64,000 bases of DNA from Centrapalus pauciflorus. Its lineage: Eukaryota > Streptophyta > Magnoliopsida > Asterales > Asteraceae. The stretch covers positions 146,438 to 210,437 of the forward strand of contig JAANYP010000185.1 of the NCBI GenBank assembly GCA_020465985.1. Reading direction: 5' to 3'. Shown here piece by piece: positions 45,469 to 55,456 of the stretch (its first letter is position 1; each line of letters begins with the position of its first letter). The position numbers and the translations under genes were made by a program. The notes beneath the pieces are model-generated. The model did not search any database. It was not told where the DNA came from and saw nothing but the letters and a program-made list of their open reading frames with translations.

Positions 45469-45835
45469 ATATTTTACTTCATTTATTGTTGCCTTAATTT
45501 GAAAAACCTGAAAAGTACAAAAAAGATTTTATTTAATTATTTCATTTGGTTGTAATTTGAAAAACCAGATAATCAGAAAAAGATTCTAAGTTTTGTTCCT
45601 TGTTATTTTTTATTTTTTATTTTTATTTTTTTAATTTTTATCTTTTATTTTATTATTTTCTTATCTGTTTAGTTTATTTTTTTAAGCAAAAACACAAAAG
45701 GATTCTGTACTTTGGTCCATTTTATTTCGCTAAATCAACAAATTTTCTTTGTTGTTGATATTGGTTGTTTTAATATATTTAAGCTCAATTTCTATTTTTT
45801 TTTGGCGCAATGTTAAGTGGGTCATGGTTTGACCC
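45469..45835 (+). other. F spacer after RT deletion
   Basis: AT-rich, non-coding. A segment AATTTGAAAAACC..GA occurs twice (45496 and 45555), a tandem pair of about 60 nt. T-rich tracts fill 45600-45690. Confidence 0.55.
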
Positions 45836-45859
45836 GGCCCAACTCTATCTATAAAAGGG
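45836..45859 (+). promoter_or_regulatory. Candidate internal promoter of F accessory gene
   Basis: GGCCCA (45836-45841, TGGGCC on the other strand) lies just before TATAAAAGGG (45850-45859). A possible donor CAAGTAACC has its GT at 46008, 158 nt downstream, close to the 144 nt of A and D. The acceptor is not clear: candidates are CAG or AAG at about 55354, 55398 and 55419. E has inserted in the interval. Confidence 0.4.
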
Positions 45860-46116
45860 CGGGTTGGCCCTTCTTCTTCCTTTTCTTCCTCCCGATGCTT
45901 ATAGTCACCGTAAAACCGCCATACTTACCTAAAAAATCATCTCAAAACCTCAACTTCTGCTTGTTTTTCTCACGGATTCTTGGGTTATTCTTCTAAACAC
46001 ACATCAAGTAACCTTAATCTTCTTTCATTTTTCAATACATCATGCAATTAGTTAGTTTTCAGATTCTTGGTATTTTTGAGGGTTTTCTCTTTGATTTTCC
46101 CACTTTTAGGTTATTA

Positions 46117-46461
46117 TGTTAGATTTATAATTTCGATCCTAGGAGTTGTTTTGTAATATTTATTTTCACTATAATTTGTCTTGTATTTATTTCTATGTAT
46201 TTCATGTTTAAGTTATAGTGTAGGGGCCAAAGTTGCCAAGTCTTGTAACTTAATTAATGGAGCCTATAAAAGGCTCCTAGGGTTTACTTTATGAAGAGAC
46301 GCGGTTGACAATTTGAAAGTCCAGCCGCCACTGTTCCATCAATATTCAAACATTCATATTGTCTTCTTCTTTATCACAACACATTTATTGAGTTTGTTTC
46401 TTCATGTGTTTGATGAGAAAATCATTGAGGTGCTGAATATATATGGGATTTCATCATAACA
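46117..46461 (+). repeat. E 5' LTR (345 bp)
   Basis: TGTTAGATTT...ATAACA. TATA box TATAAAAG at 46265-46272 within a GAGCC-TATAAAA-GGCTC palindrome. AAGAGACGCGG lies downstream. Confidence 0.96.
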
Positions 46462-46463
46462 AT

Positions 46464-46475
46464 TGGTATCAGAGC
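46464..46475 (+). other. E primer-binding site
   Basis: TGGTATCAGAGC, perfect initiator-Met-tRNA complement, 2 nt after the LTR. Confidence 0.94.
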
Positions 46476-47613
46476 TCAGAGGGGTGGATTTAAACTGATT
46501 TCTTTCGGATTCTGCTGGGTTTTGTTCATGTTCTTCGAGTTCTTCCATTTTCAACCGGTTAGATCTTCATTTTCCATGTTTTTTCGTGTTTCTTGTGTTA
46601 TAATGGTCCTATAAACATCACATTATCATTATCTACTGAGTTTAAACTCATTTACTTCCATATCTTTGTTAAAATCATCAAGAATCGACCATTTTTAAGC
46701 TTGAAAATATGGGTTTTTTAAGTGGGTTTTTCACGTGTTCATGCTAGTTTTAAGTGTTTTTTAGGTTGTTTTAAATCACCAAAAGTGTTTAAAATAGTTT
46801 ATAAATCATTTAGAACTGTTTTTAGGCTTTAAATCTGATAAAAATCGAATTCTGCCGATTCTGCCTTAGAAAAACGTAAAAACCTGCTGTATTTCGGATT
46901 ACATACTGTAGCATTTCGGACCACCTAGGCACCAAATTCGGACCTCACAATCATCCTAATTCGGACCATACTTAGGTGAATTTCGGACCCCCATAAGCCA
47001 ATTTCGGACCACAATTCGGTCAAATCCGAACTTCGGACCATCCGAAGTTCAGGAAAGGCTTTCCATTTTTCACTATTTGGGACTTGTTCTTAAATTTTTC
47101 AATTTCGGACCTCACCATTTCGGACCATCCGATTTAGGTCCTTCCACTGTCCCTATTTCGGACCAACCAAATTCGGGCATTTCACTGTTCATCCGAATTC
47201 GGTTCATCCGAATTCGGTCCATAGGTCCATCCGAACTTAGGTCATCCTAATTTGGTCCCCCCAAGTAGTACTGTTCATCCGAATTAGGACATACTCCGAA
47301 TTTGACTTTCATCCGAACCATATCCGTCCGAATTACTGTGCACCCATCCGAAATCAAGCCATCCGAAAGCAATCCATCCGAAATCAAGCCATCCGAATTC
47401 GTATCATCCGGATTCGGTTAACCCATCGGAACCACTATTCATCCGAAATCACCCCATCCGAATTCACACATCCGAATTCGGTTACCCCATCCGAAACACT
47501 GTTCACCCGAACTCATCATCCGAATTCATAATATTCTATTTTCTGTCCAACCCATCTGTGTTCAGTTTCCACCTCTAAGATCTTCACATTCTCAATCAGC
47601 ACCTATAATCATA
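46476..47613 (+). other. E untranslated leader
   Basis: About 1.14 kb between primer site and gag ATG with no substantial ORF. First half AT-rich; second half is the CGAA/TTCGG array annotated separately. The packaging signal is expected here for this type of element. Confidence 0.7.
46885..47530 (+). repeat. TTCGGACC / CATCCGAA array in E leader
   Basis: More than thirty CCGAA or TTCGG words by eye. The 5' part is mostly TTCGGACC, the 3' part mostly CATCCGAA, so the halves are partly complementary; CCGAATTCGG palindromes occur at about 47193-47215 and 47472. No fixed unit length. Confidence 0.85.
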
Positions 47614-50600
47614 ATGTCTCGCGAAGCTCTTGTACTCGGATCTGAGAACAGACCACCAGTTCTCTATCCAGATGAGTACGAACAATGGAAAGCCCGGTTC
47701 CTGAAATTCGTTGGAATGCAACCTCTCGAGAATCTGATGCTTCAATCAATATCCGAAGGACCCGTCATCTACTATAGAGAGATTGCTGCCAGACCCGAGG
47801 CTGACCCCCCTGTTCAAGCCTCAAAAGTTGAAAGAGAGCCGGCAAATGACGCCGAGAGGGATCGCCAGCACGTTGATAAGAGGGCCGAGTATCTGATTTA
47901 TCAAGCCCTCCCCACTGATAATTTGGTCGGGGTAGACAGTAAAATGTCTGCAAAAGAAATGTGGGACGAGCTGGAAATCCAAATGCTGGGGGCAGATCTT
48001 GATGATCGTGCCAAAATTGAGGAGGCGAAGGCAAAGTTTTCAGAATTCCGCGCCAAAGACGGGGAATCTCTGCAATCCACATTCACCAGGTTCTGTGCAG
48101 TCCTTAACGAATTAAATAAACTGCACATCAAAAAGGATAGGGATGATATCAACATCCAATTCTTTGCCGCCTTAGCCCCCGAGTGGCAGCTTGCATGTAG
48201 GGCAACAAAAAGAGTCCTGAACATTCCTGAGGTATCCATAAATGTCGTCTTTAAGGAGCTTAAGAAATATCAAGGGGATGTGGATCAACAGAAACTGAAG
48301 GCAAATCAGTTGGCCTCTCTACTGCTGTCAGCCAACACAGGGTTGAAATCGAATGATTCGCTAGCCTTGATCACCAATACGCAGATTCCGACACCATCTT
48401 TTGCTCTTGGTTCTTCATCATCTCAGTACAGGTATGCTTCTCCTCCGCGTGAGGTCTATGATGAGGAGGAAGCTTCGATCCAAGAACAGATAGCCTTGTG
48501 GACCAACCGTCTTCAACAGCGACGGTTCTCCAACAAGACCAACAACCAACTCCGTTATGACACCGGTCCACGGAGGTACTCAGATGATAGGAGGGATGAC
48601 CGCCGCGATGACTATCGCAGAGATGACTACAGAAGGGATGACAGGGATGATCGCCGGTATGATGACAGACGCGACTATCGCGATGATAGCCGTTATGAAA
48701 GGCGAGATGACAGGCGAGATGAGAGGTGGGACGATCGAAGGGATGATCGTTGGGATGACCACAGGGATCGGAGGCGTGATGATAGCCGCGAGCACCGCCG
48801 GGCCGACAAGAGGCCGGCGGAACGAAGAGAGGAAAAGCCAAGAGCCGATGAGCCAAAGGCCACTGATGAACGTCTCTGCTACAAATGTGGCAAACCGGGC
48901 CACTTTGCTAGGGAATGCAAGAATAACTTCGAGAGAGACGTTGCTTATTACGAAAGAAAGCTCGAGGCTGCAAAGAAGAAATCGGATGCGTTAGCCCTCG
49001 TCGCCCAGGAGGACTACTAGGATGCTGAAGATTCTGAAGACGAGGATGAAAAGGGCAAGAATTGCTATATGGTTGATCGTCAGGGGTTGGAGACTTATAC
49101 TGATGTCACTGCTGCAAATTCAGACATTGCTGCTGAGGGGGAGACAATGAAACATCCACTAGCATGTCTGATGGCTACAACCGACGATCCCGAATGCTCC
49201 ACATCCGGTTCCGAGTCCAGTGAGGTATATTCCTATTACATTCCTGCACATGTAAATAAATCATTTGTAGATAATGAATGTACACTACACACACAAATAC
49301 TTGATCTACAACATAGATTAAAAGCTGAAACTGCAAAGTGTGTACAGGCTGAACATCAAGCTCATATTCTGAAAGAATCATCTGAATTATATCATGCAAA
49401 ATGGTTAACTAATCATAATGTTATAAAACAGATGTTGATAGAAAAAGTAGATGTTCAGGATAGGAATATATACCTTGAATCTTGCATGGAAACGCTTTCA
49501 AAAGAAAAACTCTCTTTAAAAGAAGAAATTTCTGTTCTTACAAAACAATTAGATGTGGTAAATATGGAAACTATAGACAGTTTAGAAAAATACAAAATGA
49601 TTGAAGAAGAAAGGATAAGTTTGTACGCAAGAATAAAGACCCTTGACGATGCATTTTTGAAAAGGGGTCAAACAGAACAAACTATCCATTTAAATCAGCC
49701 CAAAGAAACTAGGTTTTACCATTCTAAACAGGGAATTGGTTTTAAAAATCCTAAATATTTGGAAAAAGCACAAAATGTTTTACCTGTATTTTATGACATG
49801 AATTATATGGGAGCCGGTATTAAATCTTTCTTTTTTGAGTCATTAAAAGAAGTTTTAAACCAAGAAAATGAGAAACGTGTTGCGCGTAAAGATAAAGAAA
49901 TTTCTTTTCATTATGAAGAACTTAACGAGAGTTATTCTTCGAGAGTACCCACTTTAGAGGAAGATCTCTCGTCAACTTATTCAGAAACTGAATTGAACAC
50001 TGAAACTGAAAAATCAACTCCTCAACTTTATATTCCTGCAAAAGTTCTTCAACAACAAATCATTGTTTTAGAAAAGGAATTGAAGTCGTCTCAAGAGAAA
50101 GCACTTGATCTTCAAGATGCTCTTCTTAAGAGAGAAGAAGAATTGGTAAATCAATCTTTTCAACAAACTGTGGAAGTCACTGTCTACAGAGAAAATTTTG
50201 AAATAGTTTCACAACAATTAAAAGATCTTTCAAAACAACAAACACTTTCTCATTCCCTAAATATTCCATGTATGTCATTAAATAAAGGTAAGGCTACAGC
50301 TGAATCTTCTTCTATCTTTGTCAAAGGTGAGTGCTCAAAAGTTTTCAAAAAGGAGGTTCCTAAAATACTCAGATAAAATCCAAGTCTTTTAAGAAACCCA
50401 CTCACCACCAAAAAGAAAAGTCTGTCAAGTCTAAATCTTCCATGCTTACTGACTCTAATCATTTTGTTCCTACAGATCATATAAGGAGAGTCCCAAAAAC
50501 CACCATGCAGGATTTTACAAGTTTTTTTGTGAAGAAGGCTTTAATGCCAAGTGAATTTGTTACTAGAGATAGGATGTCTGTAATCTCTAAAGACAATTTG

Positions 50601-51026
50601 TGTAACAAAGTGTGTGACAATGTTTGTAATGATGTACCGAATTCTACTATTCCGTTAACGTACTCTTTCAAGGATTTGTTTAATCTATGTCCAACTAAAT
50701 ATAGACGACAGGTTCCTGAAATGAATGCTTTTGTGCCTTATCCTGTGAAACGTATTCGGAAAAAGAAAACTAAAAATAGTGCATCATCGGCCACAAACAA
50801 AGTTGAGATATGTCCGTTGCCAAGGCCCAAAACCAAAGCAACGGTCAAAAAGGTCTCAACAAGACAAAAACCGAAGGCAATTTCAGCGCCTAAGGTTCCA
50901 AAACCCAATAAATCCAATCTTCAATGGATTCCAAAGGGTTGTGCATCTGGACCACACACAAATGCTAGTTGGGATTCTAAATCTGTTCATAACCGACCCC
51001 GAACCTCACTTCACCTCCACCATTGA
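47614..51026 (+). pseudogene. E gag with long coiled-coil extension (one stop, one frameshift)
   Basis: ATG 47614. Residues ~90-230 are the copia gag domain (EYLIYQALPTDNLV, AKEMWDELEIQMLG, TFTRFCAVLNEL). Residues ~320-405 are dominated by Arg and Asp (RRDDRRDD-type repeats). The zinc knuckle CYKCGKPGHFAREC is at ~residue 423. TAG at 49018-49020 interrupts, and the same frame reopens to 50376 with a coiled coil (49270-49660) and a Glu-rich part. A 1-nt slip near 50370 leads to 50442-51026, a basic segment ending in LQWIPK, where this family normally joins the protease. After ~50980 it runs out of frame into the accessory gene. Confidence 0.9.
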
Positions 51027-54000
51027 CTGCGTTCCAGTCAAAATCACAACCGCAGCCATCCGTCACATCCTTCGTCTTCCCATACAAGACTATCTTCCCT
51101 CCATTGACTCATTCGATCCAAACCCATCCGTATCAGAAGCCCTCTCTGAAATTCAAACCCTAGGGTATGACGGCCCTCTTACCAAACCTTCCGACTTTCA
51201 CACCAAAAACCTTCAGTCCCACTGGAGGATCCTCTTCGATGTGCTGAATAAGTGCCTAACAGCCAAGCATTCCGGTCACGACTCAGCGTCGGCCCAGGTA
51301 TTAGCCATGTTCACCGGCTTTGCCTTCGACCGACACGTGGACTATGTGGCTTTCATTTTTGAAGAATTAAGAAGAGTCCACGTAGAAAGAAGCACCAAGA
51401 AAGGTCGCAAGTACGTCCCCTATCAAAGGTTCCTTCAACTCATTATTCAATGCGCAATGGATCAGGACGAAGACATACATGAGCGCCCGGAGGCTGATGT
51501 CTACCCCACCGTGGCTATCCAAAAATTGACTTTAAAGGGGGCCCCGACGGTACAGGTGATGAAAATTCCGTTATCTACTCTAACAAGGTCCAGGGGTACA
51601 GAGCGGGTAAGGGAATATATACGAGAGAATTATCCGGATGAGTCTCAGTCTGAATCGACTGAGACTAACCAGTCCGAAGGTGAGCATCAAGAGAGTGAGA
51701 ATGAGGGAGAAAGGATGGATGTACTACAATCTATGGGTTTTGGTGAGAGGGATGCTGAGATAGTGAGGGAGGGTGTTGTAGGTGAGACGGCAGAGACGGC
51801 GGATTCTGAAAGAACCGTCTCTGTCGTAAGAGCGAGGGATATGCAATCTGAGGGTGAACCAAGCCCAATTAGTCGGACTCCCATTCAAAAGACCGTTAGT
51901 CCAGCGGTCGCAACAACCCCAACCATCCACTTGGTTTCCCCTCAAATGGAAACCACTTCATTCCACGGGGATCTTCCACACACTCCATCGCCCTCTCATT
52001 CGGAGAGTGGCGGTGTTGAAAGAGGTCACACTCCTCCCCACGTGACCGACCTTCCTTCGCCCACGATTCCATCCCCACATATACACACCGTGCACGATAC
52101 CTTTGTGGCATCCCCAAGAGCTGCCTCCGTGGCAGCTCCACAAACTTCCGGATCTGAGCATCCCGTAGTGGAGCCAGAGATGACGGAAGGAAGACCGGGA
52201 GTGGCTCAATCAACGCCGTCCACTTCCGGCCATCTCCCCATCAATTTGGAGATGTTAACGACAGCATTACGTGCTGCCGGAGTTATCACCCGGGCTGACC
52301 TGGACGCCCAAAGGGAGGCAGCCGAGGAACGACACACCGCCCTTCTTTCTCTTATAAAGGGTAAGGGTGTCGCCTCCGAAGCCGGTCCCTCACCAGGATC
52401 CCATTCAGTCCAACTTCAAATAGCTGAGCTCTCGGACAAGATCGATGCTCTCAATCGCCTAATTCTTTAAGTCCAAGAGCAGCTCAATTCAAGGATGGAT
52501 CGCCTTGAGTCGGCGGTTATAGATCTTCAGTGCCGTACTCAGGCCGAAGCCCCTAAAAGAAAACATGACGACCCGGACGACCCTGATCGTCATGAGGGGG
52601 AGAAGCGCAGAAAAGTCCAATTTGAGGAGCCCATGCTGGGTATAGGGGGAGCAGAGACCGCCGAGGGGTCTGAATTTCAGGGGTCGGGGGAAAAGTCTCA
52701 GGAGGCTCAGGAGTACATGCTAATAGAAGACGAGCCGATGGTCGAGGGTCCAGCTCCACTGGATCCGATGACAGCCATGGTAGAATTTGAGGAGCCACAC
52801 GAGAAGGTTGAAATCATATTAGTTTCTGATTCAGATTCTGATACCGAGGACACCCAACCCCTTTTAACTCCTAAGCCTGAGCCTGATTCTCCAACAAAAA
52901 AATCCTCGTCCTCTTCTTTCGATTTCCTGAATTCACCACCCAGAGCCCAACAGGAAGACATACTTTCATCCATCCAAGCTCCCCTATCATTAAAAGAATC
53001 CCACATTACTATCAGCCCCCCAAGATCCCCAAGCCCTCCACCAGTCCAACAAACCCAACGTTCAGGTCCCTCCCCAACAAAAAGGGTCGATTGCTTCGAC
53101 GAAACTCCGGAGGGCCCTGGCATATACAGAAAAGAAGATTTGTTTTGGGTAGAACACTATTCCAAAGGCAAGGTTCAAACATTGCCTCAGGAAGAAAAAG
53201 ACCAAATGCGACAAGAACGGCGGGGGACAATTATAAAGCTTCTTGAAGCCAAAAGATCTGAAATCGAAGAACCCCCCGTTCAGGGCCTCAAAGAGTTCCT
53301 TCAAAAGTTTCCCCCTGAGCAGTTTCAGAACCCATACCTAGAAGAAAGATTTAAGATGGTGTTCAGAAAGAAACCTGGAGCCTTCAGCAGACGCCTTCTC
53401 ATGGAACTCACAAACGTTACCAAAGCTGAACAGGCCGAATATTATCAACTGATGCTCAGGGAGAGAAGGTCTAAAGTGTCCAAATCGAAGATAAAGAAAC
53501 TCTCTCTATCACCATGTGCAAAAGAGCAATATTATCCCGCCTTTCAAGTAGAAAGAGAAGATGGCACTGCTGATGAGTTCTTCGAGAATGACCTAGACTT
53601 CATAAATGTGGACGACGTCGAATTCCTTCACGAGAGATTGAAAAATCGCATTAAAGGACGTATGTCTCGCATGACTGCTTTGGGTGCCTTAGTTCGAAGT
53701 ATGAATCGCCGATCAATCATTATGTGCCTTAGAGATTTCCAGAAGGCGATTGAGAGTGCATTAGTCAAAGTGGGTCTGAAAGCTCCTGAACAAGATGTAT
53801 TTTTGCTAGACCACTATCCGGCTTACAAAGTTTTGCTTCGAGGACAGCCAGGGGTTATCTTTTTGAATCAGAAAGGACATAAAAGATTCATGCGCTTTGA
53901 GGATCTTCCTTGTTACTCCGACGGCACTATCAGATTGGTTCGAGCAGTGCTCACTCAGAAAGTTCAAGACTTTGACGCTCAACCAAATCCAGAACTTAGA

Positions 54001-54150
54001 TGCTCGCCACAGGAGATACAGGATACACTCAGCGGCATTGAATACCTGAACGAGAGGCTACATATAAGACAAGTAACCAGACGCTTGGACGTCATACTTG
54101 GTCTTCGTGAATCTACAGATCATGCCCGAGTTCCAGGACCTCCTAAGTGA
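50985..54150 (+). pseudogene. E accessory ORF (one in-frame stop, N-terminus truncated by fusion)
   Basis: The frame 50985-52470 continues after one TAA (52468-52470) to 54150, about 1050 codons. N-terminal domain starts late, at TDPEPHFTSTIDCVPVKITTAAIRHILRLP; the first ~100 residues seen in A and D are missing. Then HWRILFDVLNKCLTAKHSG, FAFDRHVDYVAFIFEELRRV, an acidic and Ser/Pro-rich middle, EMLTTALRAAGVITRADLDAQREAAEERH, a coiled coil, KRKHDDPDDPDRHEGEKRRK and the C-terminal domain (53130-54110: LDFINVDDVEFLHERL, VIFLNQKGHKRFMRFEDLPCYSDGTIRLVRAVL, LNERLHIRQVTRRLDVILG). The TAA likely arose from CAA. No membrane segments are visible. Confidence 0.88.
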
Positions 54151-54151
54151 T

Positions 54152-54166
54152 CGAAAAGGGGGAGAT
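54152..54166 (+). other. E polypurine tract
   Basis: CGAAAAGGGGGAGAT directly before the 3' LTR; intact Sirevirus-type tract. Confidence 0.92.
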
Positions 54167-54511
54167 TGTTAGATTTATTATTTCGATCCTAGAAGTTGTT
54201 TTGTAATATTTATTTTCACTATAATTTGTCTTGTATTTATTTCTATGTATTTCATGTTTAAGTTATAGTGTAGGGGCCAAAGTTGCCAAGTCTTGTAACT
54301 TAATTAATGGAGCCTATAAAAGGCTCCTAGGGTTTACTTTATGAAGAGACGCGGTTGACAATTTGAAAGTCCAGCCGCCACTGTTCCATAAATATTCAAA
54401 CATTCATATTGTCTTCTTCTTTATCACAACACATTTATTGAGCTTGTTTCTTCATGTGTTTGATGAGAAAATCATTGAGGTGCTGAATATATATGGGATT
54501 TCATCATAACA
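54167..54511 (+). repeat. E 3' LTR (345 bp)
   Basis: Matches the 5' LTR except for 4 substitutions by eye; same ends. TATA box at 54315-54322. Followed by TATTA. Confidence 0.96.
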
Positions 54512-54516
54512 TATTA

Positions 54517-54832
54517 GAACCTGTTTTTAAGTATTATTATAGCTATTAAAGTTGTTAGTCATCATATTCAGAGTTAGGATCAGCATTTTTGGGCTATTTA
54601 GAGAATATGGAAATGTAGTCGTCTATATGTGCATGAACACATTTAATGATGGGTTCAAAGTCCAACTTTGGGTGCACCCGAAGTTCCGCATGACACACGA
54701 ACTTCGGGTGTCAAATCTGATGTTCGGTTCACACGACAACACACATTATCCAAAGGGCTTCATCCGAACTTCGGATGGTATGCCCAACCGAATTTCGACG
54801 ATCTAAAGTTCGGTTCACACGCATACATTACT

Positions 54833-54911
<79 letters not shown>

Positions 54912-55456
54912 TGCCTTGGACCCTATCCGAACTTCAGGCCACCTGAAGTTCGGTTCATTATAATTGTCTAAGTGTTTGTCATGGACCTAATCCGAACTTC
55001 GGGTCCATCCGAACCTCTGGCCATCCACAGGTTCGTTTCTTTTACTTATTATTATATATCTTGCATAACCCCATCACAACTTTGGTCTCAACCGAAATTC
55101 AGATAGGGTTCATCCAAACTTCGGGCCTCCAACCGAAGTTCAACACTTGTCAAATTTTTTCTTCTTTCTTTCTTTCCTTGCATATCAAAATTCTTACAAA
55201 AATAAAATAAGTTCCTAGTCTTTGCACCATTGGTTCTAGCAATAGGTGTTTGAGTGACCACATCTAATCTAACATCAGTCTCTTAACGACCGACTTTGGA
55301 TTTCTTTTAGTAGTATTCCTTTACTACTGATAAATATCCTTATGCTTTAAACAGAAAAGATTTGTTCTCTCACACACCTATTTCATACTATATCTCAGTG
55401 ACTTACTTATCTATACAAGTCTACTTAACTAACCAATCTGCATTCTCACATGACAC
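54517..55456 (+). repeat. F spacer with CCGAACTTCGG-type words and TA microsatellite
   Basis: Non-coding leader or intron of the F accessory gene. CCGAACTTCGG, CCGAAGTTC and CGAACTTCGGGT words recur at 54666-55145, many palindromic. A (TA)n tract of 69 bp is at 54841-54909. No ORF beyond repeat artefacts. Confidence 0.75.
54841..54909. repeat. (TA)n microsatellite
   Basis: About 34 TA units, preceded by GTGTGTG. Confidence 0.97.

Larger units (their letters stand above)
46117..54511 (+). mobile_element. Element E: non-autonomous copia-derived element, gag + accessory ORF, no pol (8.4 kb)
   Basis: LTRs 46117-46461 and 54167-54511, both 345 bp with 4 differences (~98.8% identity). TSD TATTA at 46112-46116 and 54512-54516. 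Primer site, a long leader, gag, accessory ORF and polypurine tract are present. No protease catalytic region, integrase, RT or RNase H is encoded; gag text runs straight into the accessory ORF near 50980. It would need enzymes from a related element. Confidence 0.95.

Noticed and set aside
46885..47530. CRISPR-like array of repeats and spacers
   Set aside because: Word spacing is irregular, the repeats are 6-10 nt, and the context is a plant retrotransposon leader.
48371..48994. Long open frames opposite to and overlapping E gag
   Set aside because: Artefacts of the repetitive GATGAC codons; no homologue or conserved motif.
54841..54909. TA tract as a centromeric or origin element
   Set aside because: A plain microsatellite; nothing around it supports such a role.
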